NCBI GenBank assembly: GCA_902470345.1
Contig: CABRGB010000040.1
Location: 1 to 16,693, forward strand
Length of the DNA: 16,693 nucleotides
Direction of reading: 5' to 3'
DNA from: an uncultured Collinsella sp.
Lineage (GTDB): Bacteria; Actinomycetota; Coriobacteriia; Coriobacteriales; Coriobacteriaceae
The first letter of the stretch is position 1. Each line of letters begins with the position of its first letter. Position numbers and translations under genes: made by a program. The notes under the pieces were generated by a model. That model was given only the letters and a program-made list of their open reading frames with translations, did no database searches and was not told the origin of the DNA. Below, one piece after another: positions 7,673 through 13,974 of this stretch.

Positions 7673-8284
7673 CTATTCCAAGCGAGACTCCAGGCTCGAC
7701 AGGCCATTAAGAGTCAAGTCGTTGGCGACCGCCGAGACGCGCTCGATGGGAACCGAGCCGTCGGACAAAGCCCACGCGCGATAGATGCCGATAACACCAG
7801 ACAGCAAAAATGCCAGGTAGTAATCGAACATCTCGTCCTTTAGGCCCTCGGGCAGCAGATTGCGCTCGGCAATCTCGTGCTCGAGCGGCACGCGCAAACG
7901 CGTCATAAAATCGTCGAGCGGGATGTTTTCAATCAACTGGCGATTGAGCACGAGGTTATTGCAAAGTGCCTCGTTGATGGTCTTAAAAAACGTTGCCGCC
8001 GCTCCGAGGGCACGCTCGTTCGTGTCGCCGTCCATAGAAGCAAGCGTTTTCTCGACCGAGTCGGCAATCATCTCCACCACATCAACGGCGATCGCATCGA
8101 GCAGGCCGTCAACCGTACCGAAGTGTACGTAAAAGGTCTTGCGGTCGACATTTGCCTCACGCGCGATAGCACTCACCGTAATGTCGGCAAGCGGCTTATC
8201 CATCAAAAGGCGCTCAAATGCAGAAAGGATGGCATTGCGGCTGCGAACGATGCGGCGGTCGAGGCGCGGTTTGTTGGTGGCCAT
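7673..8284 (-). CDS. TetR-family transcriptional regulator
   Basis: This is a 203-residue DNA-binding repressor-type protein. The start at 8284 is preferred over an upstream alternative at 8311 because AAGGGA lies just upstream and the protein then begins MATNKPRLDRRIVRSRNAIL, the usual TetR opening. The helix-turn-helix spans about 35-64 (ITVSAIAREANVDRKTFYVHFGTVDGLLDA). The C-terminal ligand and dimer region ends LAFLLSGVIGIYRAWALSDG, similar to the TetR_C_8 type domain. The likely targets are its own promoter and possibly the flippase-like gene upstream (8403-9707, same strand, 118 bases away) or the convergent radical SAM gene. A small palindrome just before its ribosome site is a candidate operator. 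The ligand is unknown. Confidence 0.9.
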   Translation of the reverse strand: MATNKPRLDRRIVRSRNAILSAFERLLMDKPLADITVSAIAREANVDRKTFYVHFGTVDGLLDAIAVDVVEMIADSVEKTLASMDGDTNERALGAAATFFKTINEALCNNLVLNRQLIENIPLDDFMTRLRVPLEHEIAERNLLPEGLKDEMFDYYLAFLLSGVIGIYRAWALSDGSVPIERVSAVANDLTLNGLSSLESRLE

Positions 8285-8299
8285 GGTTGTATCCCTTCG

Positions 8300-8313
8300 G
8301 AATGCGAGCATTC
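8300..8313. promoter_or_regulatory. Candidate TetR operator (inverted repeat)
   Basis: Perfect 6-bp arms GAATGC and GCATTC are separated by two bases, 16 bases upstream of the TetR start codon. A second small dyad, CATC-N4-GATG, adjoins at 8313-8324. The position and symmetry suit autoregulation by a TetR dimer, but short dyads are common by chance. Confidence 0.35.
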
Positions 8314-8402
8314 ATCAACAGATGAGAGTTAATCTACGTAAGAGGATTATCCCCCATCCGGCACAAAAATGCCCGGCAACATGAAGAACGCACGACCAAC
8401 TA

Positions 8403-9707
8403 TTACGCCTTAGAGTGTTTCTTTTTGTTCAAAGCAGCCGGGGACACACGGATGCCGTCGCCCGTCTGGCGCACATAGGCCTTATGCGCCGGTTTGGCGG
8501 CCCCAGAAGCCTTCTGAGCATGTTGATTGGGATCCACGGTAACCGCATGCACAGGATGGGGCTTTGCAGGCTTAGAGGACGTCTGAGGCGTTCGTCCGAG
8601 CTTGCGCATCACGCGATCCCAGCGTGCATGGATACTCTCGTTGTGAGCGCTCTTGAGGCCCAGCAGGGGCGCGGCCAAAATAGTCGGCGCGATAAACGTA
8701 ATGAGGCGCCACAGCAGGTAACCGGCGGTCGACGCCGATCCAAAGAAATGACCCAAGAACAGCGCGAAGCCGCCCTCGGCACCACCGGTGCCACCGGGCA
8801 GGGGAACAGCAGAGCTCAGGAGTTGAACAAAGGCGCTCGCGGCCATGACCGAGAAAAAGTCAACTTCGTGGTGGCCAAAGGCAAGCATCAGGAAATACGG
8901 CACGAGATAGAAAAACGCGAGCTGCAACATGGTGATGACCACCGTGAGCAGCATGGACGAAAAATGGCCGGCCGAAAGCTTGAACTTCTCGGAGAACGAG
9001 TAGATTTCGCCGTCGACAAACGTACGCCAGCCCTCGATCTTGGTGGCCGAGACGCCCATTCGCTCGAGCCAATTGATGATGCAGTGCGCGACACGTGTGA
9101 CGGTCTTGGGCATGAGCGCGACGGCAAAGATGCCAAGCAGAATGCAGCAGTGACCGCCAAAACTAAAGACGCACAGCAGCGTCATGTCGCCATAGCGCTC
9201 GGCGAAAAACGGCATGCGAGCAAGAAGCAGAATGGCGCCCCAGGCAACGAGGCCAAACTGATACACGATAAAGCGCGTGAACTGCGTGGCACCGGCCTCG
9301 CCGACGTTTTGGCCTGCCTTGGTCAGGCGGTAGATCTGGGCAGGCGTAGAGCCCATCATCATGGGCGTCAGGTTGCCAAAGAAGATACCGCTCGCCTCGA
9401 CCGAGATCAGATCGCGAATGCCGACGGGCGAATTGGGATCGAGCCAGACGGCAATCGCATAGGCAACGATGCCAAAGAAGAGGTACAGGAACATGCAAAA
9501 GCATGCAACAACGAGCCACGGCGCCTGGACGCTCGACATGGCAGCCCAAAACTGCCCCATCTGACCGGTCACGACCAGATAGGCGATATAGCCAACCAGC
9601 ACGACGCCAATAAAAATGGCACCGCGACGTGCACTCTTGTTGTCATCGCCGCCCGAAGCCTCAACCTCGACCTGGGGCTTAGATGTATGCTGAGAGGACT
9701 CCTTCAT
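8403..9707 (-). CDS. Lysylphosphatidylglycerol-synthase-type flippase domain protein (UPF0104/YbhN-like)
   Basis: This is a polytopic membrane protein of 434 residues. The start at 9707 follows AAGGAG by 4 bases; an earlier in-frame start at 9740 lacks a good site. A short hydrophilic N-terminus (1-28) leads into about 7-8 membrane segments (from about 30-47, 62-88, 147-163, 176-199, 251-278, 283-301 and 328-350). The hallmark PLPGGTGGAEGGF lies at 302-314, and SGIFFGNLTPMMMGSTPAQIYRLTKAG at about 107-132; both are typical of the LPG_synthase_TM family (MprF N-terminal domain, YbhN, archaeal AglD-like). No MprF-type synthase domain follows, so lipid lysinylation is not implied; lipid or polyprenol-linked translocation is the family guess. 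Residues 351-434 form a basic Lys/His/Ala-rich cytoplasmic tail ending NKKKHSKA. Confidence 0.87.
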   Translation of the reverse strand: MKESSQHTSKPQVEVEASGGDDNKSARRGAIFIGVVLVGYIAYLVVTGQMGQFWAAMSSVQAPWLVVACFCMFLYLFFGIVAYAIAVWLDPNSPVGIRDLISVEASGIFFGNLTPMMMGSTPAQIYRLTKAGQNVGEAGATQFTRFIVYQFGLVAWGAILLLARMPFFAERYGDMTLLCVFSFGGHCCILLGIFAVALMPKTVTRVAHCIINWLERMGVSATKIEGWRTFVDGEIYSFSEKFKLSAGHFSSMLLTVVITMLQLAFFYLVPYFLMLAFGHHEVDFFSVMAASAFVQLLSSAVPLPGGTGGAEGGFALFLGHFFGSASTAGYLLWRLITFIAPTILAAPLLGLKSAHNESIHARWDRVMRKLGRTPQTSSKPAKPHPVHAVTVDPNQHAQKASGAAKPAHKAYVRQTGDGIRVSPAALNKKKHSKA

Positions 9708-9740
9708 GAGGCTCCTTCTGACCGTCCAAATATCTTGCAT

Positions 9741-9768
9741 ATTGTACCCGCAAGGGCCACAAGCAGAA
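9741..9768 (-). promoter_or_regulatory. Candidate promoter of the flippase-like gene
   Basis: On the minus strand, TACAAT (9741-9746) is a good -10 box, with a weak -35 TTCTGC (9763-9768) at 16-base spacing. It lies between the tRNA terminator and the gene start, where a separate promoter would be needed. Confidence 0.35.
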
Positions 9769-9816
9769 CGAAAAGCTATGGGCCAAATGGGAATTGCAGA
9801 TGGTTTGCTCGGAAAT

Positions 9817-9848
9817 AAAAAACCCGGACTTCCGTGGGAAGTCCGGGT
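9817..9848 (-). terminator. Rho-independent terminator of the tRNA-Glu unit
   Basis: On the minus strand a perfect 12-bp stem (ACCCGGACTTCC with GGAAGTCCGGGT) has a 3-base loop and is followed by a run of T (9817-9822 on the complement). It begins about 10 bases after the 3' end of the distal tRNA. Confidence 0.93.
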
Positions 9849-9858
9849 CTCAGATTCA

Positions 9859-9935
9859 TGGTAGCCCGTACCAGATTCGAACTGGTGATCTCCGCCTTGA
9901 GAGGGCGGCGTCCTAAACCGCTAGACGAACGGGCC
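9859..9935 (-). tRNA. tRNA-Glu (anticodon CTC), distal copy
   Basis: This 77-nt cloverleaf includes an encoded 3' CCA. The acceptor arms are GGCCCGT/ACGGGCT with a G-U first pair and discriminator A. The anticodon stem-loop is CCGCC-CTCTCAA-GGCGG, giving anticodon CTC, which reads GAG. The T arm is ACCAG-TTCGAAT-CTGGT. The sequence is identical to the copy at 9958-10034. Confidence 0.95.
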
Positions 9936-9957
9936 ATAAGCCTCAGCAGAAAAGAAG

Positions 9958-10034
9958 TGGTAGCCCGTACCAGATTCGAACTGGTGATCTCCGCCTTGAG
10001 AGGGCGGCGTCCTAAACCGCTAGACGAACGGGCC
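9958..10034 (-). tRNA. tRNA-Glu (anticodon CTC), proximal copy
   Basis: This is identical over all 77 bases to the downstream copy, with the same CTC anticodon and encoded CCA. A 22-base spacer (9936-9957) separates the two, so they are almost certainly cotranscribed and processed from one precursor. Confidence 0.95.
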
Positions 10035-10068
10035 ACATGACATCTGCACTGCCGTGCTGCGAGGAAAT

Positions 10069-10097
10069 ATATTACGGGACAAAAAACGCGAGCGCAA
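10069..10097 (-). promoter_or_regulatory. Promoter of the tRNA-Glu pair
   Basis: On the minus strand, -35 TTGCGC (10092-10097), a 17-base spacer and -10 TAATAT (10069-10074) put transcription start about 25-30 bases before the first tRNA. With the terminator at 9817-9848 this defines a complete unit. Confidence 0.65.
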
Positions 10098-10158
10098 GAA
10101 AAAATTCCAAATTGCCGAAAAAATGTCGGCAGGTTATGGAAAGCGCAGGTCAGCCGGT

Positions 10159-10264
10159 TAGTTAATTTGGGACGGGGCTATTTTAGCTACCTCTGCCAAA
10201 ATCACTATCGGTTCGTCCGATTGACAGCAGGAGCAGCTAAAAAAGCCCCGTCCCAAATTAACTA
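10159..10264. repeat. 106-nt nested palindrome at the 3' end of cca
   Basis: The outer arms (10159-10179 and 10244-10264) are 21 bp of perfect complement built around TTAATTTGGGACGGGG. They continue inward as TTTTAGCT/AGCTAAAA (10181-10188 with 10235-10242), CTGC/GCAG (10193-10196 with 10227-10230) and a small apical hairpin ATCGG-TTCGT-CCGAT (10207-10221). The cca stop codon (10262-10264) is the first triplet of the right arm on the minus strand. The element shares no sequence with the 67-nt repeats. Confidence 0.88.
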
Positions 10265-11656
10265 CCCCAGGTTGAGGTTGGCCAGGAGGGCCTCGCGCTC
10301 GTTGGGAATGTTGTCTTCGATTACGGCATCGAGGGCGGCGTTGAGCAGCTGCCCCAGTTCCGGCCCTGACTTGACGCCGGCGCGGATCAAATCCCCACCA
10401 TTGATGGCAAGCATCTTGAGCGTATAGGGCTCCCCCGCCGCCAGCAACTCGCGAGCCAGCGCACGCATCTCCTCAATCGTCTCGACGTAATAGAAACACG
10501 AAGGTGCCTTGCCGAGCGTGTCGGCACGCTTAAGGTCCATGAGCTCGTCCATCAGACGCGGCGTATCGACGCCCTCGCCCGAAAGCGCGCGCATCATATT
10601 GAGCAGGCAGGATCGCTCGGGACGCAGCGGCTTGTCATGGTATTTGATCAGCAGGCACACATCGCGTACCAAATCGTGCGAGAGCGCCAGGCGATCCATG
10701 ATGAAACGCGCCTTCTTGGCGCCGAGCTCGGGATGACCGTAAAAGTGTCCGCTGCCGGCGTGATCGACCGTAAAGCAATCGGGCTTGGAAACGTCGTGCA
10801 AAAAAGCCGCCCACATAAGGCTCGACGAGGGCGCGACGCCGTCGCACAGCGCCAGCTCCCCTGCCACCGTCAGCACGCGGGCGATATGCTCGTAGACGTT
10901 AAACGCATGATAGACGCTGCGCTGATCAAACCCGCGAGCGGGCGCGAGTTCGGGCACGGCGGCACAAACAAGCTCGGGGTAGCGCAGCATCGCGTCTCCC
11001 CCGTGACCAGTCGAAAGGATGCCCTCAAGCTCAATACCCACGCGCTCGCGTGCCACGGCATCGAGCAGCGGCGCGCACTCGGCAAGCGCCTGTTTGGTCG
11101 CGGGTTCAATCATAAAATCCAGACGGCAGGCAAAGCGCACCGCGCGCAGCATGCGAAGCGCGTCCTCGTTAAAACGACGCTTGGGATCTCCAACGGCGCG
11201 GATGAGCTTGCGCTCCAGATCACCCTGGCCATCGTAGCGGTCGACAAGACCACGCCCGGGATGCCAGGCCATAGCGTTAACGGTAAAGTCGCGACGCGCC
11301 AGATCGTCCTCAAGCGACGCCGCACGCTCCACACTCTGGGGGTGACGGCCGTCGGTGTAAAAGCCGTCCAAGCGGTAGGTGGTGACCTCAATGCGCTCGC
11401 CATCGCAAATGGCCGTGATGCCGCCAAATTTAATGCCCGACTCAACCACGGCAATATCAGCCGCCTCGAGCGCCGCTTTGGACTCCTGCCATAGGCCGCT
11501 GCAGCACATGTCAACATCATGGCTGGGGCACCCCATCAGGGCATCACGCACCCAACCGCCTACGTACCAAGCCTCAAGACCGGCTTCCTCGAGCGCATGT
11601 AGCACACGCAGGGAGGCATCGGTCGGCTGCGTACCGTTGAGCGAAACATTGCACAT
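10262..11656 (-). CDS. cca: CCA-adding tRNA nucleotidyltransferase with HD domain
   Basis: This enzyme adds or repairs the 3' CCA of tRNAs (464 residues, cytoplasmic). The start at 11656 follows AGGAGG by 8 bases; a GTG at 11674 is less likely because it would sit at the ribosome site itself. The nucleotidyltransferase head shows YVGGWVRDALMG (31-42) and the metal-binding pair in DVD (Asp47, Asp49). RRDFTVNAMAWHP follows from 121, then DALRMLRAVRFACRLDF (about 165-181), all class II CCA-enzyme/poly(A) polymerase motifs. A metal-dependent HD domain follows, with HDVSKPDC (His287, Asp288), GHPELGAKKA and KYHDKPLRPE (His340). The gene sits next to the tRNA-Glu pair, but those tRNAs already encode CCA, so the role here would be repair or other tRNAs. 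The reading frame ends inside a long palindrome. Confidence 0.93.
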   Translation of the reverse strand: MCNVSLNGTQPTDASLRVLHALEEAGLEAWYVGGWVRDALMGCPSHDVDMCCSGLWQESKAALEAADIAVVESGIKFGGITAICDGERIEVTTYRLDGFYTDGRHPQSVERAASLEDDLARRDFTVNAMAWHPGRGLVDRYDGQGDLERKLIRAVGDPKRRFNEDALRMLRAVRFACRLDFMIEPATKQALAECAPLLDAVARERVGIELEGILSTGHGGDAMLRYPELVCAAVPELAPARGFDQRSVYHAFNVYEHIARVLTVAGELALCDGVAPSSSLMWAAFLHDVSKPDCFTVDHAGSGHFYGHPELGAKKARFIMDRLALSHDLVRDVCLLIKYHDKPLRPERSCLLNMMRALSGEGVDTPRLMDELMDLKRADTLGKAPSCFYYVETIEEMRALARELLAAGEPYTLKMLAINGGDLIRAGVKSGPELGQLLNAALDAVIEDNIPNEREALLANLNLG

Positions 11657-11793
11657 GCCTATGGCCTCCTGCACTTGCGAGCATTAATCGATGGTTCTCA
11701 AGAAGTCTAGCAAGAAACGGGAAAGCGCGCACACGCAATCGCGTCGTCGATTCGATAAAACGAGACAGCAGACGCCATATACGTTAAGCGCGC

Positions 11794-11829
11794 AAAAAAC
11801 ACCCGCCTCGGAAATCCAAAGCGGGTGTT
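11794..11829 (-). terminator. Rho-independent terminator after the distal pfkB gene
   Basis: On the minus strand, AACACCCGC and GCGGGTGTT (11821-11829 with 11798-11806) form a 9-bp stem with a 14-base loop. A run of T follows (complement of 11794-11799). It begins 23 bases after the stop. Confidence 0.87.
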
Positions 11830-11851
11830 CGGCAACGATGTATCGATGCGG

Positions 11852-12784
11852 CTAGCAGACCTGGCGAACTTCGATGTTCTTCTTATATTCGTCCACCTTG
11901 GCAAAATCGCCCAAGCCAGGGCACTCAACCACATTGGCACCGGTGGCCATCGAGAGGCGCAGGGCGTCCTCGACGCGCTCGGGGGCGTCGTGCCACACGG
12001 ACAAGAAGGCAGCAAGCGAGGAATCGCCGGCGCAGACAGTCGATAGCAGCTTAACCTCAAAGGTTCGGTTGGCAAACCAGATGTGCTCGCCGTTGGAGAA
12101 GTACGCGCCGTCGCCACCGAGGGTCAGCAGCACATTCTTGGCGCCCTTGGCGTGGAGCTCGGCCATAGCGCCCTTGACGGACTCATCGTCGCCACCGCTC
12201 ACCTTAATGCCAAAGATGTCGAGCAGCTCGTCGTCGTTGGGCTTAATGAGCAACGGCTCCATGGCAATGAGATCGGCCAGCTGATGGCTCGAGATATCGA
12301 GCACGAACTCGGCGCCCTTGGCCTTCACGCGACGCAGGACCTCGGCCAGGAAACCCTCGGAGGTATTGGGGGGCAGCGAGCCGCTGATAACCAGGCAGGT
12401 CATATCGTCGAGCGAATCAATAAGCTCAAACATCTCCTGCTCGTTGGCTTCGTTAATGGCGGCACCGGCATTGACCATGTTGTACTCGGTGTCGGGACCG
12501 GCGTTGAGGAACACGTTGACTCGCGTGATGCCGTCAGTCCACACGGGCTTAACGGGCACGCCAAGGGCCTCGGCGCCCTTAACGATGAACTCGCCCGAGA
12601 AGCCGGCGAAGAAGCCCAGGATTGTGGTGTCGACGCCGTAGTGGTCGAGCGTAAACGAGACGTTGAGGCCCTTGCCGTTGGGGGTGTAGACCGCGTTGCG
12701 GGTGCGCGTAACGGTATTGGCGGACAGGCCGTCGCAGGAGATGTTGTAGTCAATGGCGGGATTTGCAGTGAGCGTATAAATCAT
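11852..12784 (-). CDS. 1-phosphofructokinase-family hexose kinase (PfkB superfamily), paralogue 2
   Basis: This 310-residue kinase is predicted to phosphorylate a sugar phosphate, most likely fructose 1-phosphate to fructose 1,6-bisphosphate; tagatose 6-phosphate is an alternative. The start at 12784 is chosen because AAAGGAA lies 5 bases upstream; a GTG at 12799 would place that site inside the gene. It opens MIYTLTANPAIDYNI, as FruK/LacC proteins do, and has TPNGKGLNVSFTL (34-46), TDGITRVNV (83-91), VISGSLPP (132-139) and LLIKPNDDEL (178-187). The ATP and catalytic motif is STVCAGDSSLAAFL, with Asp254 as the expected base but Cys251 in place of the usual first Gly of GAGD. It is a tandem paralogue of the gene at 12968-13900, with exactly the same length, and has its own -10 box and terminator. 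Confidence 0.9.
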   Translation of the reverse strand: MIYTLTANPAIDYNISCDGLSANTVTRTRNAVYTPNGKGLNVSFTLDHYGVDTTILGFFAGFSGEFIVKGAEALGVPVKPVWTDGITRVNVFLNAGPDTEYNMVNAGAAINEANEQEMFELIDSLDDMTCLVISGSLPPNTSEGFLAEVLRRVKAKGAEFVLDISSHQLADLIAMEPLLIKPNDDELLDIFGIKVSGGDDESVKGAMAELHAKGAKNVLLTLGGDGAYFSNGEHIWFANRTFEVKLLSTVCAGDSSLAAFLSVWHDAPERVEDALRLSMATGANVVECPGLGDFAKVDEYKKNIEVRQVC

Positions 12785-12818
12785 GAATGTTCCTTTCACG
12801 AAGCATCGTGTTAATGAA

Positions 12819-12824
12819 AGTATA
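12819..12824 (-). promoter_or_regulatory. Candidate -10 box for pfkB paralogue 2
   Basis: TATACT on the minus strand lies 34 bases before the start codon and downstream of the terminator of the preceding gene, where a new promoter is expected. No strong -35 is found at standard spacing. Confidence 0.4.
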
Positions 12825-12906
12825 TTCCACGCTTCGGCAAAAGGCTACAACAACTCGGCGAACGGTGTGGAACGCGTGAAGGACGGCGCCGAAGTTCGGG
12901 TGGGAC

Positions 12907-12940
12907 AAAAAACGGCGCCCCGATTGAAATCGGGACGCCG
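12907..12940 (-). terminator. Rho-independent terminator between the two pfkB genes
   Basis: On the minus strand a stem CGGCG-t-CCCGATT pairs with AATCGGG-g-CGCCG (one internal mismatch) and is followed by six T (complement of 12907-12912). It begins 27 bases after the stop of the upstream kinase gene, so the paralogues are probably separate transcripts. Confidence 0.9.
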
Positions 12941-12967
12941 CATGCGCATGAATTTGTCGCTTTTCGC

Positions 12968-13900
12968 TTACTTGCGGTCGAGCTTACGGACAGCAACGCG
13001 CTTGCTGTACTCGTCAACGTGACCGAAGTCGCCAATGCCCACGGACTCAGCGACGTTGGCGCCGGTGGCCATAGCGAGCTTCATGGCCTCCTCGACGTTG
13101 TCGCGATCCCTGTACCACTTGTGCAGGAACGCAGCGAGGGTGCAGTCGCCGGCGCAGACGGAAGAGACCAGCTTGATGTTGAACTCACGCTTGGCGTACC
13201 AGATGTCCTCGCCGTTGGAGAAGTAAGCGTCGCCGCGGCTACCACGGGTGAGCAGCACGTTCTGGACGCCGGCGTCGTGGGCGAGCTTCATGGCAACGCG
13301 GACCTCGTCGTCGGTGTCGACCGGCACGCCGAAGATAGCCTTCATCTCGTGATGGTTCGGCTTGATGAGCAGCGGCTTCTTGTGAGCGAGCTCCTTGAGC
13401 TTGTCGGAGGACAGGTCCAGGACGACGTCGGCGCCACGAGCCTGAGCGTGCTCCATGACCTGAGCCAGGAAGTCGGGCGTAGCTTTGGGAGGCACGGAAC
13501 CGGAGACGATCAGGCACTCAAGGTCGCCCGCGGTGTCCAGGATGTTGTAGAGCTCCTCCTGGTGCTGCGGCGTAATCGGGGCGCCGGGGTTCAGGATGCC
13601 GTACTCGTGCTGGCCATCGTTGACGTAGGTGTTGATGCGCGTGATGCCGTCGGTCCAGACCGGGCGGCACAGGCAACCCAGGTTCATGACCTCCTCGACG
13701 ATGAACTTGCCCGTGAAGCCGGCGAAGAAGCCGAGCGCGACGGTGTCGACGCCCATCTTCTTAAAGGCGAAGGACACGTCCAGGCCCTTGCCGTTGGCCG
13801 TGTAGCTGGCCGAGCCGGTGCGGACGTTCTCGTCGGGCTCAAGCGGAGAGCTCGAGACCGTCATGTCGACAGCCGGATTAGCGGTTAGCGTGTAGAACAT
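12968..13900 (-). CDS. 1-phosphofructokinase-family hexose kinase (PfkB superfamily), paralogue 1
   Basis: This 310-residue PfkB-family kinase is closely related to its downstream neighbour; together they look like an old tandem duplication. It opens MFYTLTANPAVDMTV and carries TANGKGLDVSFAFKKMG (34-50), TDGITRINTYV (83-93), IVSGSVPP (131-138) and LLIKPNHHEMKAIFG (177-191). The active-site motif is SSVCAGDCTLAAFL, with Asp252 as the expected catalytic base. Cys249 replaces the usual first Gly of GAGD, and Cys253 takes the place of Ser. The start has AGGGGG 9 bases upstream. It follows ptsI by 74 bases with a hairpin but no U-run between, so it may be cotranscribed with ptsI, which would tie it to PTS-imported fructose. 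The exact substrate is inferred, not shown. Confidence 0.9.
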   Translation of the reverse strand: MFYTLTANPAVDMTVSSSPLEPDENVRTGSASYTANGKGLDVSFAFKKMGVDTVALGFFAGFTGKFIVEEVMNLGCLCRPVWTDGITRINTYVNDGQHEYGILNPGAPITPQHQEELYNILDTAGDLECLIVSGSVPPKATPDFLAQVMEHAQARGADVVLDLSSDKLKELAHKKPLLIKPNHHEMKAIFGVPVDTDDEVRVAMKLAHDAGVQNVLLTRGSRGDAYFSNGEDIWYAKREFNIKLVSSVCAGDCTLAAFLHKWYRDRDNVEEAMKLAMATGANVAESVGIGDFGHVDEYSKRVAVRKLDRK

Positions 13901-13927
13901 TTACAGTACCCCCTGTATATGTGAGGG

Positions 13928-13957
13928 CCGCGTGGCCGGCCCATTCCAACCACGCGG
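13928..13957 (-). other. Hairpin between ptsI and pfkB paralogue 1
   Basis: Perfect 8-bp arms CCGCGTGG and CCACGCGG enclose 14 bases. No T-run follows on the minus strand, so this is more likely an RNA processing, stability or attenuation structure than a full terminator. Confidence 0.5.
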
Positions 13958-13974
13958 TTACCTCTGATACCAAA

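Noticed and set aside
8355..8377. CCGGCA/TGCCCGG hairpin as terminator of the flippase-like gene
   Set aside because: The stem is short with a mismatch, and on the minus strand the T-run lies in the loop rather than after the stem.
8415..9818. 467-codon open frame (+) opposite the flippase-like gene
   Set aside because: This is a shadow frame of a well-supported membrane protein gene, rich in Arg/His/Asp/Gln and without a ribosome site.
9776..10040. Tandemly repeated open frames on both strands over the two tRNA genes
   Set aside because: The repeated peptide comes only from the duplicated tRNA-Glu sequence.
10115..10131. Small hairpin GCCGA/TCGGC upstream of the tRNA promoter
   Set aside because: It is only 5 bp with an A/T-rich loop and no evident role.
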